Translations under genes and position numbers: made by a program
Notes under the pieces: generated by a model
Seen by the model: only the letters and a program-made list of their open reading frames with translations
Told to the model about the DNA's origin: nothing
The model's database searches: none
Shown: positions 1-11,936 of the stretch, piece after piece
Layout: every line of letters begins with the position of its first letter
Numbering within the stretch: the first letter of the stretch is position 1
Assembly (NCBI GenBank): GCA_030848705.1
Contig: CM061238.1
Coordinates: forward strand, 57,389,133-57,453,132
From: Heracleum sosnowskyi
Lineage: Eukaryota; Streptophyta; Magnoliopsida; Apiales; Apiaceae
Direction: 5' to 3'
DNA length: 64,000 bases

Positions 1-2525
1 AAAGAATTTCAGATTATACATGATTGGTATTCGATTTTAATTTGAAAGTTTAAGTGGGTTTTGCTCGGATTTGAATTATAGTGAGCATGTTAGTTAATTT
101 CGGTATTTAGTGATTATATGTATATGATTTTAGTATTTGTCAATGAGGTTTTGGTTTTTGAGAATTGGGGCAGCCAAACCAAGAAGTGTTGAGTGTGATT
201 AATTGATGATTAGTTGTGATAAGTTTTGTGAAATAAGAATCTTAGTGTTTAAAGGTATAGTTGAAGAATGTGGAATTCCCAGAAAAACTGTCTGCCCTGT
301 TTTGCTAAATTGCGAATTGTTGCTGCCTGTTTTAGACAGAGAGTCTAGGATTTAACTATTCTAATTTGAGTCTAGTTTGTGTACGCGCAAACCTTGTGTC
401 GATAGAGTTAACGAATAAAAAGTTATGTTTGTTTTACTAAAAGTTGCGCAGCAGGATTTTCTGTGCTTCAGTATACACTTTAAACCTGTTCGTTTTTAGT
501 CTAAATGAACTGTTCTGAATTTGAAAGTTTTATTCTAAGTTCGATTAATAACCAGGAAGTAGCCTGTCAAATATGGTATTTGTTTGATTATTTTTGGATT
601 TATGATAAATGTTTTGGTAAGGCTTGCGCAGCAGATTTTTCAGCTTTTGGAGATGAAAACATTGTTTGTAAAGGTGTTAAGGATATGGTTAGCATTGATC
701 AAGTTGATTTAAAGGAATACCAAGTGTGGTATGATCTAAAAGTTAGATTATATATATATGTATTGAAGGAGTATGTTATGTGAACTTGAATGGCAATGTG
801 CGCTTATGTGAGTTTTGTGCTTAATATATGGTTAAGAGTTATAAGTGATATAAATATTATGTGTTTACGCGTTTAGAGAACGTTGGGTAGTTTAGAATAA
901 GGATTAGAATTTTGAGAGGATCATTCTAAGATAGTATATACTCTTTTGTAGAGTCACGAGACGTGGAACATAGAGAAAAAGGAAAGGCGAAGGCAGAAAT
1001 TCAGTGAGTACGGTTTGTTCTAAAAGCTACTTAAGAATCCAAAGAAGTAGAGCCTAGAAATAAAGGCAAGACTAAGGTGGAGAACCAGTGAATCTGCTTA
1101 CTCTTTTTTTTAGCTACTTAAGGCAAGTAATTCTGACTTGCTTGCGCTTCTAAATGCCATTCTTTCATTTTGAGATATATGAATTGCTATCTTGTTTATA
1201 TGCCCTTTTAATCCTGAAAACATATCATGTTCATTTGGTAATCCTTATTTCTGTTCATATACCTTGTTGGTTCATACACCATACTATGTTTAGTTCTTTC
1301 TTTGAACCTTTACACCCAAAGGTGAATATACCATAACTCACATTTTAGTACATATCCAAAACATACCTATGACATTTACTTCTTGATTTCCCATTGATAG
1401 AAATCCAGATTGATTAGATTGAACTTATCCAATTCCCAAAGGACTCTTTTATATACAAACATTATAGACACAACACAATGTCTTGTGAACCATATCTTGC
1501 TTAAACTCTTCTTCAGACCTTATCCTTATCCTTTGATTATACTTACATTTTAACCTGAGATGCTATTGCATCAGATTTGAACTTGTACCTATGAATCACA
1601 TACTTACTTGAAATTGAGAATACATGAACCTTCACTTGGGTACTATACAAACACACATCCAATGATTTACAAAGGATTTCTTTCATAAGAAAGATTTTAA
1701 AGGAAAGGAAGTTTCAAAGTTTGGATTCATTTAAATTCTGATTTATGGTTTCCATGGATTCCTAAGATTGGAGGCGTAAGAGGCCGAGTGACGCCGGCCC
1801 AGCACTTTTTAATTATAATAAATGGACTAGGGATGGACTAGTCTAAAGGCCAATATGTGCCTATTGGGACCCAATACAAGGACCAGAGGGACTGTGTGTC
1901 CGGTATGGGGACTTTACGTGGCTGATCACCCGTATTGTCCGGTGCGTTGTGAAAAATCTCCAAATTACTTATTGCTTTTCTTGAAATCATATATCTATAT
2001 AAGGAAATTGGTTTACCGTTTGAAATTGTATATTCATTTCATTGTTCTGATAATCCCTTGATATGGATTCTGCTATACCCATGACATACAGATTGATATT
2101 GGAAATTGTTTCACAGTGGTTAACTATTTGGTTATATTATTACTTGCTGAGCATTTGGCTCATTCTTTTCCCTGTTCTAACCCACAGTTAAACGAGAAGA
2201 TGGTACGCACTTTTCAGACAGCTAGGAAATCTTCCTATAGGGTTATTTTTGGGATGCTAGCTCAGGCAGGTGATGGAGACTTGTAGAAGGTGTTTTGTAT
2301 AAGGGAATGTAGAACTTTTAAGACACGGTTGTAATAACTTTTGAGACTTTATTTATGTAATAAAATGAAGTAGATAGTTGATGCTTGTTTCATACCATTA
2401 CCTGTTAAAGATCCAGGGTAAAGTTGGGGTCGTGTCTGCATGTTTATATTATTATTCACAGGTTTATAAGTATAGAGGTTGTAGTGACTCCCCCAATCAT
2501 GACCCCAGATTGGGAGGGCGTCACA
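1..2525 (+). repeat. Element A 5' LTR (3' two-thirds)
   Basis: Every base from 1 to 2525 aligns with 9412-11936 at a constant offset of 9411, with no net insertion or deletion. By eye I counted only about a dozen substitutions (for example near 245, 313, 523-545, 1174, 1546, 1754, 1804 and 1849), roughly 0.5 percent. The repeat ends in GCGTCACA, followed by the primer binding site. Short ORFs in it (for example 505-783 and 1855-2061) occur in both copies and have no recognisable domain, so I do not call them genes. Confidence 0.93.
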
Positions 2526-2528
2526 GGT

Positions 2529-2540
2529 TGGTATCAGAGC
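2529..2540 (+). other. Element A primer binding site
   Basis: TGGTATCAGAGC lies three bases after the LTR end. It is the standard plant LTR-retrotransposon primer site, complementary to the 3' end of initiator tRNA-Met, and it fixes both the LTR boundary and the plus orientation of the element. Confidence 0.95.
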
Positions 2541-4590
2541 GGTCAGTTTTTGGTCACTGAAACAAGCCAGGATTAGGTGTAACAATAATAAGAGAAGTTA
2601 AGGTGAGAAGTAGGACTTAAGCTTCATAGGTAAGATAGGATTTGTAGATGTAGGTTACCTTTAGGATGAGTATTAGTAGAATTAAGATAACCCTTTACCG
2701 TTTTAGTATCTTCTTGGGTTATTATTGTTTTGTTGCAGATAATGGCTGTTTTGAGAGATTAACCTTCATTTGAGATTCTTTTTCCCAAGCCAGAGTCGTC
2801 AATATCAGTATCAGTGCATGCACCCGGCCAAGTGGAGATTTCCATTACCCTTTGGGTAAATTTCTTTTCTGATAGTATAGCTGCAAGTCAAGGCAGATTT
2901 ATTTTTTTTAACGTATAAAATGAAAGGGATTGGAGATGGATGGAATATTGAATGGATTATGGATTATGTGTGGATGATTGAGTTAGTATTTGAGAAATTT
3001 TTTAAACAGGGCATAGTCCATTTTACGAATAGGTCATGCCGAATTTTCTACAGAAATATTAGCTTAAGTTACGCACTTTCATGTTATATAGTATTCCGAC
3101 ATATCGAGCGAGTACACGCCGGAACCATCTGAAGATCGGGTTACGGACGAGGAAACTAATTCGAAGCTGGAGGAATCAATCGGAGAATCAAACTACCAGT
3201 TCGGAAGACATCACTTGTAGATCCTTATGTACTTTACAGAACTTCGGCTGCACCGCGGAAGCTATAGGAAACACCACGCTAGGTGTCGTATCAAGTGTGG
3301 TTAGAGTTGAGCGAGAGTAGAATCCCCAAGATAACGTCTAGAAACACTTAGATAGATTCTTTACGATATAATAACGATTTTCCCCCGCGATATGGACATT
3401 TGCCCAGAGAAGTGGCCTAAGTGTAGATTCTTTCTTTATTCAAGATTACATACAGTTGATTTACTATCGGGACATACCTATAACCTCAAACTAGAAATTA
3501 ACTCCCCTAAGGACCATCTGCATGAGACAAGGCATGATTATCTCCATACGTTCGATGTAAGGCTAAGTCGGTTCATAACTAGCCATTGATTTTATTCAAT
3601 TTACCTTTTTAAAAGATTCAATTTTTTCATTTCTATTATTTTACCCTTTACGAAATATCTCTATTGTTCAGAGGCTAATTGATCCAATATTATATATATA
3701 TAATAGAAACTTTTGAAACTCTTAAACCTTTCATATGTTCCTCTTAAATTTTTATCCTCCTTGTTGTAATTGAGATGAACAACCCTATATATATAGGGGA
3801 TTCAGGTACTTTCTATCTGTGTGATAGAAGTCCGGTGGGACGCCACCAGTGGTGTGTTTGTCATGGAAGTACTAAAGGTTGGCCACCTTCTGTACCTTGT
3901 TGTTTAAATTGACAAATGCAACCTGATTAAGTTCGATGATCATTTTGATCTCTTAGTTTGATTCTTTTTACCAGAAATTCTTACTAAACATACTTGTCAT
4001 ATATCCATATCTATTGACACCTTCCTATCTATTGATTCATTCTATCGGAAACTCTTAGAGGTATCAGCGATTTGAAATTGCAAAAGCAAATGACGGTATT
4101 ATGAGTGTCAAGCTGTACTTATATTGACGGGAAACTATTTTGATCAAAAATGGGAAATTGTTTTAAAAGGAAGGATTGGATGTCGAGTCAGATTGCTCAT
4201 TAGACTTACAACACGATGTCAAGGTTTATTATTATCGAGAGTTTGGTATGGACAAGGAGAAGGTGACAAGGATATACGAATACTAATCATGTTGAAGTAT
4301 GAAGTAAAGTGATATTGGATATACTAAAAAGGAGTTGATTATTGTTGATGAGAAGAGAGTTAAGAGACTCCAACAGGGGAAATGAGGTCGTGGATTAGGA
4401 GTAAAGTGATTGTAATTGACTTGACTATTTATACAGTTGTGGTATGGAAGGCTATGAGAATCAAAAGTGAAAGTGATTGATCACAAACAGAAGAAGCTAG
4501 AAAAAGGGAAGCCAGAGACACCGGAAGGAAACCAACAAATAGGGAACTTTTAGAACCATTTCAATATAAGGCCTGAGTTTCAGTCAAATA
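2541..4590 (+). pseudogene. Element A leader, upstream ORF remnant and degenerate gag
   Basis: This stretch follows the primer site and should hold the leader and gag. A T-rich tract ending in TTGTTGCAG (about 2729-2738) is followed at once by an ATG at 2742 whose frame closes within a few codons, so an upstream ORF seems to have decayed. Recognisable gag begins late: about 4355-4560 aligns in broken frames with the same part of element C's gag (the lysine/arginine-rich stretch around a phenylalanine- or leucine-QQG motif). Between about 2760 and 4350 I see only short unrelated ORFs and no intact domain. The assignment of the 5' half rests on position. Confidence 0.55.
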
Positions 4591-4593
4591 GGA

Positions 4594-4860
4594 ATGTTGG
4601 ATTTGGAAGACCAGAAACTGGAAATGATAAGCAAGGGAACCGTCCACAAAATATGGATTAACCAAGACCTCCGAAACCTCCGATACCAGAATGTAGAACT
4701 TGTGGAAAGAAGCAACTGGGAGTTTGTAATAAGATCAATATGGTACGTTACAAGTGTACACAGAGAGGACACTACGCCAATGAGAGCCATAAACCGAAGG
4801 CAAGAGTTACGTGTAACAAGTGTAGGAAGGTATGACATTCCTTAAGAGATTACAAGCACT
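4594..4860 (+). pseudogene. Element A gag zinc-knuckle region (broken)
   Basis: In one frame around 4685-4860 the translation gives an ECRTCGKK-type cysteine pair, then a CTQRGHYANE knuckle and a CNKCRKV segment. This matches the nucleocapsid region of element C (30443-30600), which has the same run of zinc fingers. The first finger keeps its cysteines, the last is cut by a stop just after the valine near 4830, and the flanking gag frame is full of stops. In an intact element this domain binds the genomic RNA during packaging. Here it cannot be part of a working Gag. Confidence 0.7.
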
Positions 4861-4939
4861 AGACCCAGTAAGCAATATGTTAAGGGTGACATGACCACCA
4901 CATACTAAGTAACCAAGGACAATAATCCTCAATATAACC

Positions 4940-6170
4940 ATGAGTGATACAGTAAAGAACAAGGATGTGGTTGCAGATACGTTTCATATTAGCTACATAA
5001 GTGCCAAAGTGTTAACGGATTCGAAGCCACAAAGTATTTCATTTTTAGAGAATTTGCTCATAAGTCGGACTGTAAAACGCAACGGCTAAGTAAAGTTTTG
5101 GCTACATGAATAGCTACTCGGGAGCATATATCGATTAATCTAGCTTGTCCTCACTGTGAGATTGATATAATAGAAATCTGATGTAAATTATAAGAATGGA
5201 TTCGTTAACAGTGTAGGAAGAAAATGGAAATTTCGAGCCCTAGATAATTTAAAAGTTGTTATCCGAGGCCGAAAGCAGACGAAGAGGTATCTAACTATCA
5301 AAGGTAAAAGATTATTGTGTCAAGGTTGTAAAGCTTATCGTCATACGAGGTAAATGTTAGGAAAGAAACACCTTGGATAGAGAAGATTCTAGTAGCTAAC
5401 GAATTTCAAATTGTATTACCTGACAATCTTTTAGGTTTACCTCCCGCCAGGGAAATAGATTTGTTGAAGACTTAGCACCCGGGACAAAACCAGTTTCGAC
5501 GGCTCCATATAGAATGGCATAAGTAGAAATGAAAGAGTTAGCAATTCAATTGCAAGATCTTAGGAATAAGGGAGTTATAAGGTCTAGTGTATTCCCATGG
5601 GGTGCGCTAAGTTGACCATTAAGAACAAATACCCATTGTCAAGGATTGATGATCAGACCAGTTAAAGAACACAGTGTGCTTTTCAAAATTTATTTATGAT
5701 TTGGTTACCGTCATTTAAAAAATAAAACCCGAAGATATTCCTTAGACGACGTTCTGAACCTGATATATATGGACACTATGAGTTCGTAGTGATGGAGTTC
5801 GGTTTGATGGATATAACTGCCACTTTTATGAACATGATGAATAGAAATTTTAAGAAATATTTGGATAAGTTTGCGAATGTTTTCATAAGTGACATCTTAA
5901 GGTATTCAAAGATGGAAGAAGAGCATACAGATCATTTGAGAATGACCATAGAAATTTTAAGAAAAGAGATATTGTGCGCAAAGTTTTCTAAGTGCGAGTT
6001 TTGGTTGAAAGAATTACAATTACTAGGACAGGTAATTAGTAGAGAAGGAATCCAAGTGGATCCAACTAAGGTTGAAACGTTAATGAATTGAGTAAGGTCT
6101 AAGACGCCTACAAAAGTTAGAAATTTTATGAGATTGGATGGAGATTATCGAAGGTTTTTCAAGGATTATA
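4940..6170 (+). pseudogene. Element A protease and reverse transcriptase (inactivated)
   Basis: A protease-like stretch (about 4945-5260) has an aligned KVLTDS segment where element C reads KVLIDSG, so the catalytic Asp-Ser-Gly is damaged. RT starts near 5440 with the PGTKPVSTAPYRMA motif, followed directly by a stop. At about 5605 the sequence jumps from the PWGA motif to KLTIKNKYP, so the segment with the conserved VKKKDGS and DYR residues is deleted. The longest open piece (5789-6091) covers palm and thumb, but the catalytic FIDD box reads FISD. RT would copy genomic RNA to DNA; this copy has lost a catalytic aspartate and a fingers segment and has many stops. Confidence 0.88.
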
Positions 6171-7632
6171 TCAAGATAGCCACACCATTAACCAAGCTTA
6201 CTAGAAAGCATCCAAGAGTTAAGATAAATGGAAAAGGAAGTATTTAAATTGCTAGAGGAATGGAACTCTTTAGTCGAGCCATAATGGTAAAATAGATTCG
6301 TTGTTACCGGAGATGATGACTCATGTACCTTAGGACAATACCAACAACTAAATTGAGAACACAACTTTGTGTTAAAAATCAAGATTGATTTAACATGTTA
6401 AGATGACTGTATATGTTTCTAGACAGCTGAAGAACCACGAGTGGAAACACCCGACACATGACTGAGAACTAGGCACAATAGTCTTCGCATTGATTTGGAG
6501 GCCTACTTGTATAAAGAAAAGTATGAAATCTATTCGGATCATAAGCATTTGAAATATATTTTCACCGAAAAGGAGCTGTATACATAAGGTAGAGGAAATG
6601 GTTAGGACTGATCAAGGAATTTGAGAAAGTAGGAATAGAGGTTCGTATTTCAGATCAAGTGACGGAGATGATAAACATATATACAATGACTTTTCAACTT
6701 GAGCTGCTAGAGAAAAGTAGAAAAATGTCAAGCAGAAGTGATGAACGATAGCATGAGTAACTTTACAGGAGAAAGTAGGAATTAAAAGGATGATAAAGGA
6801 ATTTTTAGGTTTTTCTCTAGAAATTGGATACCCAGTGTGCATTGGTTAAAGAATGAAATATTAAATGATGCACGTGATTTCGAAGTATTCAATCCATCCC
6901 AGAAGTACGAAGATGTAACAAGGCTTAAAAGAAAATCTTGGTGGACATATATGAAAGAGATATTACTAGATGAGTGATTAAGTGTTTTACATGTCAGAGA
7001 TTTAAAACTGAACATCAAAGACCTAGCGGATAATTACAACCAGTAGAAATTCCTGAGTTGAAATGGGAACATCTCATGATGCCAATTGAGTCATGATCGA
7101 CAGATTAAACAAGTCGGTACATTTCCTTTTTCCATCAACGAGAAACATTCATTGGATAAATTCGTTTTATCTGTAAGAGATAGTAGTAAAGCATGAGGTC
7201 CAAGTATCAATCGAATCTTACCAAGGCCCTCAATTTAATTCAAGATTTGGAAGAAAGTTTTTGACATGCTCAGAAACCAAGTTAAATATGTGTACCGTTT
7301 ATCGTCCTTAAGCATATAGTCATAGTGAATAGACTATCCAGACAATCGAAGATATACTTAGAATTTGTGCGATGGATTTTGAAAGCAATTGAGGTGATCA
7401 TTTACCATTAGTGGAATTCTTTTGCCGCAACAGCTATCACGCAAGTACTGGAACGCCCCCGTATGAAGCATTGTATGGAAGGAAATATAGGTCACCTGTG
7501 TATTGGAAAAAAATGGGAGAACAAAAAGTTTTAGGACCCGAGCTAGTACAACAAACGAAGGAATAGATTGAAATCATTTAGAAAAGACTAGTTACGGCGC
7601 AAGACAGACAATGGAAGTACGCTGACCAAGAC
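6171..7632 (+). pseudogene. Element A RNase H and integrase core (degenerate)
   Basis: Broken frames give RNase H pieces (HPTHD near 6450, an IFALIWRP-like piece near 6490, a [13 protein letters not shown] piece near 6540). They are followed by integrase: the zinc-binding H-x-S-x-Y-S-x-H-P-x-S-T-K-M stretch near 6865-6920, a degraded core where the usual VSDRDPRF is VxIESYQGPQF near 7208-7240, and an intact-looking EALYGRKYRSP segment near 7466-7496. Stops and small indels occur throughout. Integrase normally inserts the cDNA into the host chromosome; the core Asp is not conserved here. ORFs on the opposite strand in this stretch are shadows. Confidence 0.8.
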
Positions 7633-8073
7633 ATGAAGGATCTAAGCTTTGAAGAAGGAGACCAAGTGTTGCTAAAAGTGTCGCCATGGAAAGGAGTTAC
7701 GAGATTGGGCAAGAAAGGGAAACTTAGCCCGAGATATGTAGGACCGTTTCAAATGCTGAGACGTATTGGAAAAGTTGCATATGAGTTAGCGTTACCACCA
7801 CACATGGAGCACATTCATAACGTTTTTCATGTGTCAATGTTTAAGAGATTTAATCCTGATACAAATCACGTGATCAAGTATGAGCCTATTGAGATTGAGC
7901 CAGATGTATCTTATGTAGAACAACCTGTAGAAATTCAGGATCATATGGATAGGAAACTAAGGAATAAGACTGTTAAGTTAGTTAAGGTTTTGTGGAGGAA
8001 TCCCAAAGTTGAAGAATCGACTTGGGAACTCGAGAGCGAGATGCTTGAAAAGTATCCACATCTATTTTCATAA
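7633..8073 (+). CDS. Element A integrase C-terminus with chromodomain-like tail (open fragment)
   Basis: An open 146-codon stretch starts at an in-frame ATG, but it is really the 3' end of the pol frame rather than a separate gene. Residues 1-60 hold the integrase C-terminal fold motif (FEEGDQVLLKVSPWKG, then LSPRYVGPF), followed by HNVFHVSM. Residues 105-146 hold the chromodomain-like module, with VKVLWRNPKVEESTWELE and a YPHLF end just before the stop. In chromoviruses this tail steers integration towards particular chromatin. It is the best preserved coding piece in A, in contrast with the wrecked RT and RNase H upstream, and aligns closely with element C's tail at 33640-34074. Confidence 0.8.
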   Translation: MKDLSFEEGDQVLLKVSPWKGVTRLGKKGKLSPRYVGPFQMLRRIGKVAYELALPPHMEHIHNVFHVSMFKRFNPDTNHVIKYEPIEIEPDVSYVEQPVEIQDHMDRKLRNKTVKLVKVLWRNPKVEESTWELESEMLEKYPHLFS

Positions 8074-8095
8074 GGTTAGATTCTGGGGACAGAAT

Positions 8096-8114
8096 CTTTT
8101 TAAGGGGGGAAGGT
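8096..8114 (+). other. Element A polypurine tract
   Basis: A purine run (AAGGGGGGAAGG) lies 23 bp past the pol stop and directly before the 3' LTR. It primes plus-strand synthesis. The first LTR base is expected at about 8115, where TATAAC replaces the usual TGTAAC, apparently a G-to-A change in the terminal TG. Confidence 0.85.
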
Positions 8115-11100
8115 TATAACGACTCAGAAAAACGCTTGTACAGTATTAATATTTAATAATATTTGAGTTCTATGATATGTGAATATTGTGTGGAAGGTGA
8201 ATATTTGAAAATGTGATGATTAGATGTTTACTTGGTGAATGGTATGGATTAAAATATATGTGTATGCTTTTAATTGCATTTTATATGAATTTCTTATTAA
8301 AAATTAGTTCTTTTTGACCTTCCGGGAATTTTATAAAATCATCGGAGATTCTTTTTATTGTGAAATCTTTTTCACAACCTTTATTTTATATTATATTATT
8401 TTCTAAAATTAGTGGAGGAATTTATTTTTGGGGTTAAGGATTTAAAACTGATTTTATGAGTTAAATGTCATTTAAGTGATCAAAACTTTGAAAATTCATA
8501 TTTAATTCAATTTTGATCATAAAACTATTTTAAAAAATATAGGTGAGCTTGTAAATTCGTGTTCTCTGTTTTAAAAATAAAATTTTGATTTTTAGATATT
8601 ATCTTCATTTTATTTCGAATTTTAGAAAGGCATTATATTGATTTTCTTTTACTAAAAATCAGATTTTGGAATTGTGGAATTTCCAAAATACCCCTGGTGC
8701 TTTAAAACACCTCACGGCCAGTTCTTCTTCCCCATTTTCTTTCCACTCAATTCTCTCTCTAATATCTCTTCCTTCTCCCTTATCTTTCTCTTGATTTTGT
8801 TGATGAAAATTGATGGGTAGATAGTCAAATCGAAGCTCTTGTCGAGCTCTACACTTATATACCAATAGTGTTGAGTTTGGTGAGGATCCAAAAATGGGTT
8901 TTGTAAATTGGGGTTTCGGATTTTTGACAAGAATCAAGTGTTCTTGAAGTTTAAATGTTTAATTGTGGTTGTAGAGTCGATTGGGGGTGAATTCATACAA
9001 AACCCCTTGGTAATTAAGGTTGCATGTCTTTTGTTTGATTTCGAATTTTTTTTTCTTTAAAATATAGGCTTCGGATTTTTGAGTTATTTTGATCAAAATG
9101 GGTTGCTTTAACTCATGATTAGGTGTTTTAATGATAGTAAGTAATTAATCTAAGTTGCATGCCGAGCTTTGGGTGATTTTCGGATTTTAGAGTTCGGTTT
9201 GATTCTTGAGATAAACTTGACATGAATATATGTGATTATTGTGTTAATACTAGTTTTTAGTGGAGTTATGAATTGCATGTTGAAAAACCGAAGTGCATGT
9301 GTATTTTCGATTTTTCCTCTTTTGATAATTAGTTTGAAATTTGATTATAATGGATGTTTGATGTGTAAATTCAAGGTTATAGTGATTGCATGTTAATTAT
9401 TGGGTTAAGTTAAAGAATTTCAGATTATACATGATTGGTATTCGATTTTAATTTGAAAGTTTAAGTGGGTTTTGCTCGGATTTGAATTATAGTGAGCATG
9501 TTAGTTAATTTCGGTATTTAGTGATTATATGTATATGATTTTAGTATTTGTCAATGAGGTTTTGGTTTTTGAGAATTGGGGCAGCCAAACCAAGAAGTGT
9601 TGAGTGTGATTAATTGATGATTAGTTGTGATAAGTTTTGTGAAATAAGAATGTTAGTGTTTAAAGGTATAGTTGAAGAATGTGGAATTCCCAGAAAAACT
9701 GTCTGCCCTGTTTTGCTAAATTTCGAATTGTTGCTGCCTGTTTTAGACAGAGAGTCTAGGATTTAACTATTCTAATTTGAGTCTAGTTTGTGTACGCGCA
9801 AACCTTGTGTCGATAGAGTTAACGAATAAAAAGTTATGTTTGTTTTACTAAAAGTTGCGCAGCAGGATTTTCTGTGCTTCAGTATACACTTTAAACCTGT
9901 TCGTTTTTAGTCTAAATGAACTGTTCTGAATTTGAAGGTTTTATGCTAAGTTGGATTAATAACCAGGAAGTAGCCTGTCAAATATGGTATTTGTTTGATT
10001 ATTTTTGGATTTATGATAAATGTTTTGGTAAGGCTTGCGCAGCAGATTTTTCAGCTTTTGGAGATGAAAACATTGTTTGTAAAGGTGTTAAGGATATGGT
10101 TAGCATTGATCAAGTTGATTTAAAGGAATACCAAGTGTGGTATGATCTAAAAGTTAGATTATATATATATGTATTGAAGGAGTATGTTATGTGAACTTGA
10201 ATGGCAATGTGCGCTTATGTGAGTTTTGTGCTTAATATATGGTTAAGAGTTATAAGTGATATAAATATTATGTGTTTACGCGTTTAGAGAACGTTGGGTA
10301 GTTTAGAATAAGGATTAGAATTTTGAGAGGATCATTCTAAGATAGTATATACTCTTTTGTAGAGTCACGAGACGTGGAACATAGAGAAAAAGGAAAGGCG
10401 AAGGCAGAAATTCAGTGAGTACGGTTTGTTCTAAAAGCTACTTAAGAATCCAAAGAAGTAGAGCCTAGAAATAAAGGCAAGACTAAGGTGGAGAACCAGT
10501 GAATCTGCTTACTCTTTTTTTTAGCTACTTAAGGCAAGTAATTCTGACTTGCTTGCGCTTCTAAATGCCATTCTTTCATTTTGACATATATGAATTGTTA
10601 TCTTGTTTATATGCCCTTTTAATCCTGAAAACATATCATGTTCATTTGGTAATCCTTATTTCTGTTCATATACCTTGTTGGTTCATACACCATACTATGT
10701 TTAGTTCTTTCTTTGAACCTTTACACCCAAAGGTGAATATACCATAACTCACATTTTAGTACATATCCAAAACATACCTATGACATTTACTTCTTGATTT
10801 CCCATTGATAGAAATCCAGATTGATTAGATTGAACTTATCCAATTCCCAAAGGACTCTTTTATATACAAACATTATAGACACAACACAATGTCTTGTGAA
10901 CCATATCTTGCTTAAACTCTTCTTCAGACCTTATCCTTATCCTTTGATTATACATACATTTTAACCTGAGATGCTATTGCATCAGATTTGAACTTGTACC
11001 TATGAATCACATACTTACTTGAAATTGAGAATACATGAACCTTCACTTGGGTACTATACAAACACACATCCAATGATTTACAAAGGATTTCTTTCATAAG

Positions 11101-11936
11101 AAAGATTTTAAAGGAAAGGAAGTTTCAAAGTTTGGATTCATTTAAATTCTGATTTATGGTTTCCACGGATTCCTAAGATTGGAGGCGTAAGAGGCCGAGT
11201 GACGCCGGCCCATCACTTTTTAATTATAATAAATGGACTAGGGATGGACTAGTCTAAAGGCTAATGTGTGCCTATTGGGACCCAATACAAGGACCAGAGG
11301 GACTGTGTGTCCGGTATGGGGACTTTACGTGGCTGATCACCCGTATTGTCCGGTGCGTTGTGAAAAATCTCCAAATTACTTATTGCTTTTCTTGAAATCA
11401 TATATCTATATAAGGAAATTGGTTTACCGTTTGAAATTGTATATTCATTTCATTGTTCTGATAATCCCTTGATATGGATTCTGCTATACCCATGACATAC
11501 AGATTGATATTGGAAATTGTTTCACAGTGGTTAACTATTTGGTTATATTATTACTTGCTGAGCATTTGGCTCATTCTTTTCCCTGTTCTAACCCACAGTT
11601 AAACGAGAAGATGGTACGCACTTTTCAGACAGCTAGGAAATCTTCCTATAGGGTTATTTTTGGGATGCTAGCTCAGGCAGGTGATGGAGACTTGTAGAAG
11701 GTGTTTTGTATAAGGGAATGTAGAACTTTTAAGACACGGTTGTAATAACTTTTGAGACTTTATTTATGTAATAAAATGAAGTAGATAGTTGATGCTTGTT
11801 TCATACCATTACCTGTTAAAGATCCAGGGTAAAGTTGGGGTCGTGTCTGCATGTTTATATTATTATTCACAGGTTTATAAGTATAGAGGTTGTAGTGACT
11901 CCCCCAATCATGACCCCAGATTGGGAGGGCGTCACA
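8115..11936 (+). repeat. Element A 3' LTR (3822 bp)
   Basis: This is the complete copy of the LTR whose 3' 2525 bp form the left edge of the window. It ends in GCGTCACA at 11936. The first 1.3 kb (8115-9411), including U3 and a CT-rich stretch around 8720-8800, has no partner in this window. A 3.8-kb LTR is large for a plant gypsy element but known in the Tekay/Del group. No convincing ORF: the small ORFs at 9916-10194 and 11266-11472 repeat those of the left copy. Confidence 0.93.

Larger units (their letters stand above)
1..11936 (+). mobile_element. Element A: Ty3/gypsy chromovirus (Tekay/Del-like), non-autonomous, left end outside window
   Basis: Long terminal direct repeats (1-2525 and 8115-11936) enclose 5.6 kb with, in order, an initiator tRNA-Met primer site, gag zinc-knuckle remnant, protease/RT, RNase H, integrase and chromodomain remnants, and a polypurine tract. 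The order RT-RNase H-integrase makes it Ty3/gypsy, and the chromodomain-like tail with the large LTR suggests Tekay/Del. The window starts inside the 5' LTR, so about 1.3 kb is missing on the left. The element sits inside copia element D: just after the LTR end the sequence reads straight into a copia RT. The candidate right target-site copy is TGTGT at 11937-11941; the left copy is not visible. Confidence 0.9.

Noticed and set aside
505..783. 92-codon ORF, repeated almost exactly at 9916-10194
   Set aside because: It lies in both LTRs of element A, has no domain, and its duplication is explained by the LTR repeat and not by conservation of a protein.
1790..2000. GC-richer patch with possible tRNA-like folding in element A LTR
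   Set aside because: No tRNA arms or consensus boxes could be assembled; it is ordinary LTR sequence present in both copies.
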